Origin: Sodalis glossinidius str. 'morsitans'
GTDB lineage: Bacteria; Pseudomonadota; Gammaproteobacteria; Enterobacterales; Enterobacteriaceae
Assembly (NCBI RefSeq): GCF_000010085.1
Contig: NC_007712.1
Location: 3,782,001-3,846,000 of the forward strand
DNA length: 64,000 bases
Direction of reading: 5' to 3'
Shown here in pieces: positions 27,642-35,744 of this stretch. Numbering within the stretch: the stretch's first letter is position 1; the number at the start of each line of letters is the position of its first letter. Both the position numbers and the translations under genes were made by a program. The notes under the pieces are model-generated. The model was not told the origin of the DNA. It did not search any database and saw only the letters and a program-made list of their open reading frames with translations.

Positions 27642-27820
27642 ATGGAAAAACTTACTACCGGCTCTGCCTACATCTGGGCCCTTGTCACGTCCTGCTAGGT
27701 GCGTTCTCGCTCAGTGAATGGGCATTGATTACCGGTATCGCCTGTACGCTGGCTACCTTTTTGCTGAACTGGATTTACCGGCATAAGGAATACCGTTTTA
27801 GGACGAAGCGCGACCAATGA
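27642..27820 (+). pseudogene. Phage holin, frameshifted
   Basis: ATG 27642 reads MEKLTTGSAYIWALVTSC and stops at 27696; the protein continues in another frame as LGAFSLSEWALITGIACTLA, then TFLLNWIYRHKEYRFR, to 27820. Together they form a small holin with a positively charged C-terminus (class II-like), which would open the inner membrane for the endolysin. One frameshift near 27690 separates the halves. It overlaps the endolysin start by ATGA. Confidence 0.7.
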
Positions 27821-28125
27821 ATCCCGAGCTGCGTAACCGATTGATAAAAGCCACAGCAGGCGGCGCTATCGCATTAGCGACCGTGCTAATCCAATGGCAC
27901 GAGGGCGTACTCTACACGCCATACCGGGATTCCGGCGGCGTGTTATCGGTCTGCTATGGTCATACCGGTGCGGTGGCGATATCGTCCCCGGTAAGCGCTA
28001 CATCCCTGCTGGATAGCGACCAGAAAGCGGCGATGGCAATAGTCGATGCCAATGTCACTGCACCATTGACTGAGAACCAAAAAGCCGCGCTTGCCTCGTT
28101 CGTCTACAACGGGGCGCGCGGGGCG
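27817..28125 (+). pseudogene. Phage endolysin (lysozyme), 3' part deleted and fused to tape-measure gene
   Basis: MNPELRNRLIKATAGGAIAL at the start has a weak hydrophobic segment like signal-anchor-release endolysins. Lysozyme residues follow: Glu in QWHEGVLYTPYRDSGG and Asp eight residues on; the usual Thr is Ser (VLSVCYGHTG). After LTENQKAALASFVYN the gene should continue for about 60 residues. Instead the frame runs through GARGARA into tape-measure sequence and stops at 28338. The join lies at a direct repeat GGGGCGCGC (about 28111-28128). The fused product cannot be a working lysozyme. Confidence 0.75.
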
Positions 28126-29856
28126 CGCGCTCTCTGGTGGGCGGCCATACTGGCGGGCTCCGCCTTGCTCTATTTTCATCAAAAGGCCAAAGACGCCCGT
28201 GAGTCAGCGATTGGGCTGAAAGAGGCGGTGACGGAGACCACCGAGGCGCTGATGGCGCTGTCGTCAAAACAGCTGGTGTCAAGGTGCTGGATTTGTCGGC
28301 GCAGTATCAAAACCAAATCACCCAACGTAACCAGCTGATGAAGGCGGTGCAGGATTACGACAGTCGTCTGGAAGGCCTGAATGCCTTTGATCCTTTCGGC
28401 CAGCGTTCAGAGGTGGAGGCGGATAAAAAACGCGCCCTGGCAGATTGGGAAGCCGTCAATAAAGGGGCACAAACCGTTAAGGCTTCGCTGGACAATGCGC
28501 ACCAGGCGCTTGCACATCTGAAAGCAGGGGCATACGGCCCTGTCAAGCCGAAACAGGCCACACCGCCGGAAACGGTAAAAACGCCCTGGTCCGGTCTGGA
28601 CAGCCCCACGGCAAAATCGGGTCAAAAACTGGCCTTGAATCAGTATCAGCAGTTGCGCCAGGAGATTGAACAAGCTCACGCCGGTAGTTTACAGCGCCTT
28701 GCCCTGCAAGAGCAGGCGGCGCAGTCACGGTTGCTGGCGAGCGCCAAGGCCACCGGGGTGGCACAGTCTGATCTCCAGCGTGTGCAGGGAATGCAGGCAG
28801 AGAATTATCAGCGGCAGCGCCAACAGCTGGCTGAGCGCTATTCCCCGGTCAAAACGCAGCTACGCCACGAGCGGGACGCCAGCCGCGAGTTGAATGCGTT
28901 GTGGGCGGCGCGCTTGCTGAGCGAGCAGGACTAACACATGGCTCGCCATCAACTGACCTATACCCGTACGCAGGCGCTAGCGAAAGCACAGGCCGAGTCT
29001 GCCGCTGCCCCTCGCCTTAGCCTTGCCGGTGAGATTGACCCGGTAGTGGCGCTGCAAAATCAGTTGGTCCGGCAACAAAGTCTTCTGGATGCGTACTATG
29101 CCAACGGCAGCCTGAGTAAAACCCAGTACGAAGCGCTGATGCAAAAAACCGCTCAGGATTCGGCGGACGCGCAATATCAGGCCGCATTAGCCCTGTATGG
29201 CGGCCAAAGCCGGTTGCACAAGCTGTCGCTGTCACTGGCGGAGACCCTGCGCGAAAGGACAACCAATATGTTGACCGGGGCCCGCTCTTTCAAGGAGAGT
29301 CTGTCGGGGCTGTTTGCCTCACTGGCGCAATCGGTCATTAAAAATCTGGTGGATACGGCGGCGCAGGCGCTGATCACCAAAACACTTTTCTCCTCGTTTA
29401 TGGGCGGTTTTGGCGGTGGCGGGCGTTCTGCGGCCAATGCGTTCAGCAGTGGAGCCTATAACGGGCTGAGCCTGAACGCTAAAGGCGGTGTCTACGCCTC
29501 CCGGAGTCTGAGCGCCTTTAGCGGGCAGGTGGTCAGTCAACCGACGCTGTTTGCGTTTTCCCACGGCGCCGGGCTGATGGGGGAATCCGGCCCGGAAGCC
29601 ATTATGCCACTCAAGCGTGGACCCGACGGTAGTCTGGGTGTGCAGGCCGTGGACGGCGGCGGACGCGGTGGCGATGTGATTGTGAATATGGGGGGCTTTG
29701 TTTTCACTACCGATGAACGCAGTGACAGCGCGGCCGGGGCGGGGGATGGATGTTAATGGCATCGCGAACCAATTAAAGCCACTCATTATCAATGTGGTCA
29801 ATGAACAGGCGGGCAGACAGGGATCTCCCCTCTGGTATGCCATTAAGGGACGGTAA
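28126..29856 (+). pseudogene. Tail tape-measure protein, 5'-truncated and frameshifted
   Basis: Lambdoid tape-measure (gpH-like) protein in pieces. ALWWAAILAGSALLYFHQKA sits in the endolysin frame. A second frame (28284-28934) holds coiled-coil sequence (QYQNQITQRNQLMKAVQDYD). A third (28938-29754) has IDPVVALQNQLVRQQSLLDA and the family's C-terminal block FAFSHGAGLMGESGPEAIMP followed by LKRGPDGSLGVQAV. A last shift gives GMDVNGIANQLKPLI and SPLWYAIKGR with TAA at 29854-29856. The N-terminal half and everything normally between the lysis genes and the tail (terminase, portal, capsid) is missing. Confidence 0.8.
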
Positions 29857-29858
29857 AA

Positions 29859-30194
29859 ATGGACACATTTAGCTGGCCTGTCAGGGTAAACAGCAGTGAA
29901 CAGCTGAAAGTGGCGACGATTGAAGCGCAATTCGGCGAGGGTTATAAGCAGGTGAGCAGTAAAGGCATTCATGATATCAGCGAAAGCTGGTTACTGAGTT
30001 GTAACGGCGATCGGGCGTCGCTGCTGGCCGTTCGGCGTTTTCTGATAAACCATGTAACCAGTGCCTTCTGGTGGGTTAACCCCTGGGGGGAGAAAAAACG
30101 TTATCGCGTCAAGTCTGATGCGATCCGGACGCGATTTCTTCACGGCGCTCTGGTGGAAATCGGTTTTACTTTCGGGGAGGCGTTTTCGACATGA
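29859..30194 (+). CDS. Phage minor tail protein M
   Basis: 111 residues, starting MDTFSWPVRVNSSEQLKVAT, matching lambda gpM-type tail proteins: FGEGYKQ near residue 30 and SAFWWVNPWGEKKRYRV near 70-90. It helps build the tail tip. Starts 2 bp after the tape-measure stop and overlaps L by 4 bp (ATGA), as in lambda order H-M-L-K. The reading frame is intact, but without head genes it has no phage to serve. Confidence 0.85.
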   Translation: MDTFSWPVRVNSSEQLKVATIEAQFGEGYKQVSSKGIHDISESWLLSCNGDRASLLAVRRFLINHVTSAFWWVNPWGEKKRYRVKSDAIRTRFLHGALVEIGFTFGEAFST

Positions 30195-30928
30195 GTCTGA
30201 CACAGGATTTACAGTCGCTTGAGCCGGGATCGCTGGTTCAGCTGGTCGAAGTTGACGGCACGGCATTTGGTATGGATAGGGTGCTGCGCTTTCATGCCCA
30301 TAATATCAATGTTGACGGCTGGGCCTCCTTTGCTGGGGAAAATCTGCCTTCTATCCGCTGGCAGGGCAACGAGTACGATCCGCACCCTTACACCGTGACC
30401 GGACTGGCATCAACTAGTACCGGGTCGCAGCCACAGCCTGGGCTGTCGGTGGGCAACATCGGCAACCATGTTACCACGCTGTGTCTGGCCTATGACGACC
30501 TGGTGCAGGCCAAGGTAAAAATCCATACCACGCTGGCGAAATACCTGGACGCGGCCAACTGGCAGGAGGGGAACCCGCTTGCTGACAACACACAGGAGCG
30601 GGTGCAGCTGTTTTACGTCAACGCCAAGGTGTCAGAGACCCCGGAGCAGATGGATTTTGAGCTGTGCACCCCCTTCGACATCCAAAACCTTCAGCTCCCG
30701 ACGCGCCAGATTTCGCCGGTCTGTATCTGGGCGATGCGCGGCTGGTATCGCTCCGGTAATGGCTGTGACTATCAGGGGATAAAATATTTCACCAAGGCCG
30801 GCGTACCAACCAATGACCCGTCCAAAGATGTTTGTGGCGGTCGACTGGCGGATTGTAAATCGCGTTTCGGCCCCGACCAGCCGTTATCATTTGGTGGTCA
30901 ACCCAGCGCTAACCTCCAGGGACGGTAA
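30191..30928 (+). CDS. Phage minor tail protein L
   Basis: 245 residues, gpL-like (232 in lambda). N-terminal half begins MSLTQDLQSLEPGSLVQLVE; the C-terminal part carries the four cysteines that bind an iron-sulfur cluster in lambda gpL: Cys in SPVCIWAMRG, GNGCDYQG, KDVCGGRL and ADCKSRFG. The frame is intact and followed two bases later by K. Confidence 0.88.
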   Translation: MSLTQDLQSLEPGSLVQLVEVDGTAFGMDRVLRFHAHNINVDGWASFAGENLPSIRWQGNEYDPHPYTVTGLASTSTGSQPQPGLSVGNIGNHVTTLCLAYDDLVQAKVKIHTTLAKYLDAANWQEGNPLADNTQERVQLFYVNAKVSETPEQMDFELCTPFDIQNLQLPTRQISPVCIWAMRGWYRSGNGCDYQGIKYFTKAGVPTNDPSKDVCGGRLADCKSRFGPDQPLSFGGQPSANLQGR

Positions 30929-30929
30929 C

Positions 30930-31253
30930 ATGGATGAGACACTGTTAGGCCCCATCCGCGAGCATGTGGTGCGGGAATACCCGAAAGAAGCGTGCGGGCT
31001 GATTGTTCAGACGGCTACAGGGGCGCACTACCTGCCGTGTCGCAATATCCACCCGTCTCCGACGGACCATTTTACGCTAGCCCCGGACGATTATGCGCAG
31101 GCGGCAGTGCAGGGCGATATCGTGATGATAGTGCATTCGCATCCCGATGTGGTGCGGCTCCTTCCCTCAAAGCTTGACCGGCTACAGTGCGATTATAGCG
31201 GGGTGGAATGGGCATTATGTCGTGGCCGGACGGAGATTTTTGCACCGAGGTAA
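30930..31253 (+). pseudogene. Phage tail assembly protein K, truncated to its JAMM domain
   Basis: MDETLLGPIREHVVREYPKE starts at 30930; ACGLIVQT and HYLPCRNIHPSPTDHF match lambda gpK. The JAMM metal motif is visible as HSHP with Asp in PSKLDRLQ. The product ends at residue 107 (RGRTEIFAPR), while lambda K continues with an NlpC/P60 peptidase domain. The downstream tail genes I and J are replaced by the adhesin gene on the other strand, 17 bp away, so the break is probably where the adhesin segment joined. Confidence 0.75.
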
Positions 31254-31270
31254 GTATTAATTGTTCTTTC

Positions 31271-33079
31271 TTACCATTCAACGTTAAATGATGCATTATA
31301 CATCATGCTACCACTCGCAGAATAAGCAGCTCCGGCTTTAATCGCCATATTTTTATTGATACGATATCCAGTCCCTATAGCTAGCGCCTGAGAAGAGCCG
31401 TACCCACCGATGCCTGCCGTAACATTGAATTTACCTACTCCGTAAGGCTGAAAAAGGCTGGTTAGTGCAGCAGATGCGGCTAATCCTCTGTCTATTTTAG
31501 CGTTGGTTTTGGATAATTGATTTTCAAGGTTTTTAATGCGTGAAGTATTTTTTTGAGCTATCGCATGCGCGGTAGTGGCGGTATTTTTCACACGGTTTAG
31601 TTGAGCAATATTGGCAGCGTCATTGCCTCTGACACCTTCAGCCACGCCGGTGATGGTTCTGTCACCCTGCTGACCACTCACAGAAATGGATGTCCCATTT
31701 TCATACTGACCAATGTGAATAACACCATTCGCGTCTTCAGTGATTTTTCTATCTATATTTTTCTTATCTCTTCTTTCTTGCGTTAATAATTTATTATGTT
31801 GTTTTTTTAATGCGATAAAATTTCTATGAGCCTGTTGCTGATATCCCTCAATTTGCACAAATGATTTTTTTGCTTTATCCTTGTATTCGATTGTTTGCGT
31901 CGCTAAATCTACAGCAGTATTTCGCGCGTGAAGGGTAGCATCACGATGCTGTCCTGCCTCGTTTGCGCTGACGCGAGCGGTTTCTTCGTGTTCAGCTGCT
32001 TTATGGGAAGATTTACTGGCAGCCATTTCCAAATTATTCGTCATATCCGCCATTTCTTTTGCGTCTTTTCTTGATTTTTCAATATGTGTTAATGCTCCTT
32101 CAGAAACTCTTTTATTTCCCTCAATTGATTGTGCATCATGTTCTGCTATATCTTTAAATTTTGCCACTTGAGCTGCACTGGAATGGGCGAATGATTCATG
32201 TTCAGCTGCATTTTGAGCAGAGATACTTGCGGCGCTTTCATGGCTTTGTGTTTTTTGCAATGCAGAGAAAGCATGTTCCTTGTGCTCTTGAGTTAAAGTA
32301 GAAAATTGACTTGCGTCCTGAGTATGTTTTTTGATGTCTTCAGTACTATCAGCGATAATTTGTGTATTCTTTTCCATATTTTCCATGAATTCTTTATTTT
32401 TAGATACATTTTCATCAAATCGTGAATTTAAGTTGGTTATTTTATTGTCTATTGCTTGTAACTGACCTATATTTGCAGCATCTGTTTTTTCAGTGCCTCC
32501 TGCAATATGAGTTATTTGTCTCAGTTGATAGTTATTACCTATAGATACTTCACCAGATGTCTGTCTATTAGCATTAGTAAAGAGTTCGGTTATAATTCCG
32601 GGCTGTCTCTCTGTCATAGATTCAGAGCCTAATGCGACAGAGCTTGGTGACAAAGAAAAACTATTGCTACCCAACGCGGTAGATTCTGTTGCTCTAGCGT
32701 GACTCGATGCACCTACTGCAAGGCCATAATTACCGCCAGTATAAGATAAAACGCCCATTGCAATAGAGCTTATTCCGTCGGAATAACTTGATCCCCCGAT
32801 ACTGATAGAATAATCAGCTGCTGCAATCGCAGAGTCACCCATGGCTATGGCGGGAGTGTCGCTATCTACTCGGCTTTGTATTCCCATAGCCATAGCACTA
32901 CCGTTATTTCCAACGACAGTGCCATAGTTAGGTGCGTACGCATGTGTTTCTTGTTCTGGCTGTTTAATTTGTTGATTGTGATAAAGCTTTGCATGATGCC
33001 CTTTATCTTCTTCAGCAAGTACACAAGGAATATGAATTAAATACAGAGTTGCCACCATTGGCGGTAACATTTTTTTCAT
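31271..33079 (-). CDS. Trimeric autotransporter adhesin (YadA-like)
   Basis: A 602-residue intact frame. Residues 1-22 are a signal peptide (cleavage after CVLA, before EEDKGHH). Residues about 50-145 form a YadA-type head of short repeats (AIAMGDSAIAAADYSISIGG; SSIAMGVLSYTGGNYGLAVG; ATESTALGSNSF). A neck follows (ITHIAGGTEKTDAANIGQLQ). Residues about 205-445 are an Ala/Glu/His-rich coiled-coil stalk. A second neck is VAEGVRGNDAANIAQLNRVK. The C-terminal anchor (about 535-602) has four likely beta strands, ending SGSMMYNASFNVEW. It should form a trimer on the outer membrane that binds host surfaces. It is AT-rich compared with flanking genes, which points to transfer. It is by far the largest undamaged gene in the element. 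Confidence 0.9.
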   Translation of the reverse strand: MKKMLPPMVATLYLIHIPCVLAEEDKGHHAKLYHNQQIKQPEQETHAYAPNYGTVVGNNGSAMAMGIQSRVDSDTPAIAMGDSAIAAADYSISIGGSSYSDGISSIAMGVLSYTGGNYGLAVGASSHARATESTALGSNSFSLSPSSVALGSESMTERQPGIITELFTNANRQTSGEVSIGNNYQLRQITHIAGGTEKTDAANIGQLQAIDNKITNLNSRFDENVSKNKEFMENMEKNTQIIADSTEDIKKHTQDASQFSTLTQEHKEHAFSALQKTQSHESAASISAQNAAEHESFAHSSAAQVAKFKDIAEHDAQSIEGNKRVSEGALTHIEKSRKDAKEMADMTNNLEMAASKSSHKAAEHEETARVSANEAGQHRDATLHARNTAVDLATQTIEYKDKAKKSFVQIEGYQQQAHRNFIALKKQHNKLLTQERRDKKNIDRKITEDANGVIHIGQYENGTSISVSGQQGDRTITGVAEGVRGNDAANIAQLNRVKNTATTAHAIAQKNTSRIKNLENQLSKTNAKIDRGLAASAALTSLFQPYGVGKFNVTAGIGGYGSSQALAIGTGYRINKNMAIKAGAAYSASGSMMYNASFNVEW

Positions 33080-33501
33080 GTGTTTTATATTTCCATGGTT
33101 AAGGTTTGTTAAAAATTTATTCTGCTTTAAAAGCTGAGGCTAATTTATCCAGAAAAAAAACAAAAGAAAAGAAAAGGTTATAGATCGTTTCGATCGATTT
33201 TTTTATTTGTTTTTGTGTTTTTTGCATGTCAATTTTTTCTTTTGCTATTTATATTTTAAATTTTGTTTTATAATATATAGATAAAATTTTTTAATGCATA
33301 TTCTGGCGTGCTATTAACCATGAGGTGTATAAGCTTGTTATGATCTGTGTTATTATATCTTTCATGGTTTTTGGGTATTTTATACCGGCCTGTCGAGGAG
33401 CGAAATTTAAAATAAACATGGTGCTTTAATTAAAAAAGAATATTTTTATTATCCGGTAATGTCTTCATCTTTCTTTAAGAGAGATGAAGACATGAAGGTT
33501 T
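33080..33501. other. AT-rich region upstream of the adhesin
   Basis: 422 bp, strongly AT-rich with long T and A runs (33120-33290), containing the adhesin promoter on the minus strand. A dyad CGTTTCGATCGATTTTT lies near 33187. No coding frame recognised. Such AT-rich upstream DNA is a typical target of H-NS. Confidence 0.45.
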
Positions 33502-33696
33502 TTGGTGGCTGATGAGCCACAGAGGGAGTTGAATGATTGCTTTTATGTCAAACTCGACGAGCCGAGATGGATGTCAGTGCCTCTGGGCGAACTGGCCGAG
33601 TTCGGATTTATGCCAGCGGGTCAGCGTATCGGTGAGCATGAAGGTGTTGCTCTGGCTGGTCTCGGCCTCACCGTTACTGAAATCACCCCCACATAA
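33502..33696 (+). CDS. Hypothetical element protein (about 64 aa)
   Basis: An open frame with TTG/GTG start options (33502, 33505) reading MVADEPQRELNDCFYVKLDE and ending ALAGLGLTVTEITPT. The GC content returns to about 50% here. It could be the C-terminal fragment of a larger phage gene cut by the AT-rich segment. No family recognised. Confidence 0.35.
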   Translation: MVADEPQRELNDCFYVKLDEPRWMSVPLGELAEFGFMPAGQRIGEHEGVALAGLGLTVTEITPT

Positions 33697-33847
33697 ATAA
33701 ATACCAATGTCATTATAAACCTATCTTGTTATCCGCATTTCCGGCACATCCAACAGTCTCCAGCAATTTCCCATTTGGCCCACGTGTTGGCGCTGTAAGC
33801 GATTTTCTTCTCTCTCCATCCTCAAACACTGAGTTGGCAGATAAAAC

Positions 33848-34006
33848 GCACCTGATGGCTTACAGACGCTTTCAGGCATGCATCCATTCACCGATATCGA
33901 TTTTAAGGCACCTGTTAGCTTGATAGAGACGCTTTGCCAATGTCTGACTCGATTACCCCTAGAATAGAAATCTTCTCACAATGGCGCACAGACGCTTTCA
34001 GGCATG
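33848..34006. repeat. Three spaced direct repeats (iteron-like)
   Basis: Copies at 33848-33880, 33908-33942 and 33976-34006 share AGACGCTTT near the centre. Copies 1 and 2 share GCACCTG at the start; copies 1 and 3 share CAGACGCTTTCAGGCATG. Spacing is about 60-68 bp. The position ahead of the primase gene suggests a replication-origin or regulator-binding array. Confidence 0.5.
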
Positions 34007-34039
34007 GTCGCGTGAGCAGTGAAGTGATTGACGATGTCG

Positions 34040-35215
34040 GTTGACGTGCACCTTTCTATATTTTGAACTATGAAAATTTTGTAGTTCAACTTTTAAGCAG
34101 AAATCAGCTTCCACGACTCCACGGCAGTGGAACTTTGCAAAATCCGGAAAAAGCTGACGATGAGCACTACTTTCGAGTGTGATACAGGGTGTTGTGTGCA
34201 GATAATAGATTGAAATAGCTAGGATATTTTTGATTTGTGCAGCACGGCCAACCGCGTCGATTATTTCGACGCAGTTCATGGGGTATGTGCAGATAACCTA
34301 TTGAATGTTAATGCCGATTGGAGATTTGTGCAGCCCCGGAGCATTAATCAATGCTTCGCTCAAACTTTGTGCGTTACTATTAAGTTACTCGCAAAATCAG
34401 CGAGACTAGAGGGGGCTTGTGCCCAGATAACATATTGAATACCAATGCCGATTTTTGCGCTCCCCGAATCCGGGGAGGTCAGAGCAACTAATTTCGTTGC
34501 TCTTGCATAATCCATTGATTTTATTTAATTACCCAAATTCGGGTAATCTGCCAACCCATTGATTTTGTTTAATTCCGTCGAAACGCCGGAATCGACTCTA
34601 CGCTTTCGGGCAGGGGGTAGATGGCTCAATGTTGAGCCATGGTAAATAGCAATACGTTGCGGCAATCTGCCACTCTGAACACCCGGTGTCATGACGCATA
34701 GCACGGATTTCAAATTCGCCCTTGCCAGATACGCTCAGGGTTGAGCGTATCTTCTAGCGACTCGCAACTACAAAAATTTTGTAGTTCAAAAAGTAACCGT
34801 ATCGGAATTTGCCGATTTGAAATCGGGAAATCCCGAAGCTCATTTCTGAGCATTGCTCGAAATTTGTGCGTTACCATCGGTAACTCGCAAACGCTAGGTA
34901 AACACCCAAAAACGAGTGCTTAGCCGTAGCGCAAATCTAATATACCATATATATCAATATCTTAGCTGCAAAAGCCCAGCCGACACACTCTGTGCACATG
35001 GCAAGAGGTAAACACCCCGAATCAAAATTTTGCTCAAATTATAAGCGATAGTGGAATCCCACCTTCGGTTACAATTTGAGCACCCCAAAACGGGCGAGCG
35101 CAAACTCCCCTCCGCTCAAGGGGCGCATTTCAAATTCCACCCTTGCCCGTATATGTAACCCATTGATTAAGCTTAATTCTATCGCTCGGCTAGAATTGCA
35201 AATTCTCACACCCTC
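34040..35215. repeat. Palindrome-rich non-coding tract with hairpin family members 2 and 3
   Basis: More than ten perfect dyads with different stems occur in about 1.2 kb. Examples: CTCCCCG-AATC-CGGGGAG near 34460; GAGCAAC-N7-GTTGCTC near 34482; ATTACCC-N6-GGGTAAT near 34528; ATGGCTCAA-TG-TTGAGCCAT at about 34620; ATACGCTCA-N4-TGAGCGTAT at about 34729; AACTACAAAA-A-TTTTGTAGTT at about 34767; TGCTCAAATT (35031-35040) with AATTTGAGCA (35073-35082). Family members TTTGTGCG...CTCGCAAA lie at 34366-34395 and 34863-34891. A degenerate direct repeat (GTGCAGATAACNTATTGAA; CCATTGATTTT) recurs at about 34195, 34288, 34423, 34512, 34557 and 35160. Possibly the DNA behind Ash-family annotations in P4-like prophages. 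Confidence 0.7.
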
Positions 35216-35398
35216 TACTTTCCGCCGATTCTGGCAAAAACCCCGTAAGTCGTCCAGTGCAGTCTACAGCCGTTGATCTGCGTCTGGGGTATGACAAAAT
35301 GTCACTGAGGCTATCCCGACGGGAAGAACCGGCGGTTTCGCCTTACCACCCTGCCTCACTTCATTCTCGAGGCGATTGCAATAAGGCGAACGTTTAAT

Positions 35399-35700
35399 GA
35401 GCAAAAAAGCCAAGTCTATCCCACCTAATTTTTTCCTTCCTGAATACACACTTGAGCGTGCCGCCGAAGCGATGGCGCTACAAGATATCACGACCTGTTT
35501 GAGGAAATAAGCAATTTTCACTGTGAATTTATAGCGGCACCAGAAATGTTAGTTCGTCCTTACACTGAAAAAATAGCTAACGATGATTGGGTGGAGGCAC
35601 ATCCAGGTTATGAAATAGATCGCAAGGGTGATGTAGAAACTAACATCCACTACCTAGAATTCGAGCACAGTAAAAATAATCTTCGAGTACCTCCCCCCCC
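35399..35700 (+). pseudogene. Hypothetical phage protein, frameshifted, running into a C11 tract
   Basis: MSKKAKSIPPNFFLPEYTLE, RAAEAMALQ starts at 35399 and stops at 35510. Another frame continues HDLFEEISNFHCEFIAAPEM and WVEAHPGYEIDRKGDVETN up to a run of eleven C's (35693-35703). The two halves appear to be one small gene of unknown family directly before the primase. One frameshift near 35485 separates them. Confidence 0.5.
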
Positions 35701-35744
35701 CCCGAGCTGCAGACTGTGGATAGTTTAATGCGTTTCGCCAGCGC

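Noticed and set aside
28126..28338. Rz-type spanin downstream of the endolysin
   Set aside because: A hydrophobic start plus coiled coil first suggested Rz, but the continuation in the next frame and the C-terminal GESGPEAIMPL block show it is tape-measure protein.
28543..29972. Minus-strand frames across the tape-measure region
   Set aside because: They are shadows; the + strand pieces align to tape-measure and gpM families.
34040..35215. CRISPR array
   Set aside because: Repeats are degenerate, unequal in spacing and the palindromes differ in sequence; there is no constant repeat with unique spacers and no cas gene.
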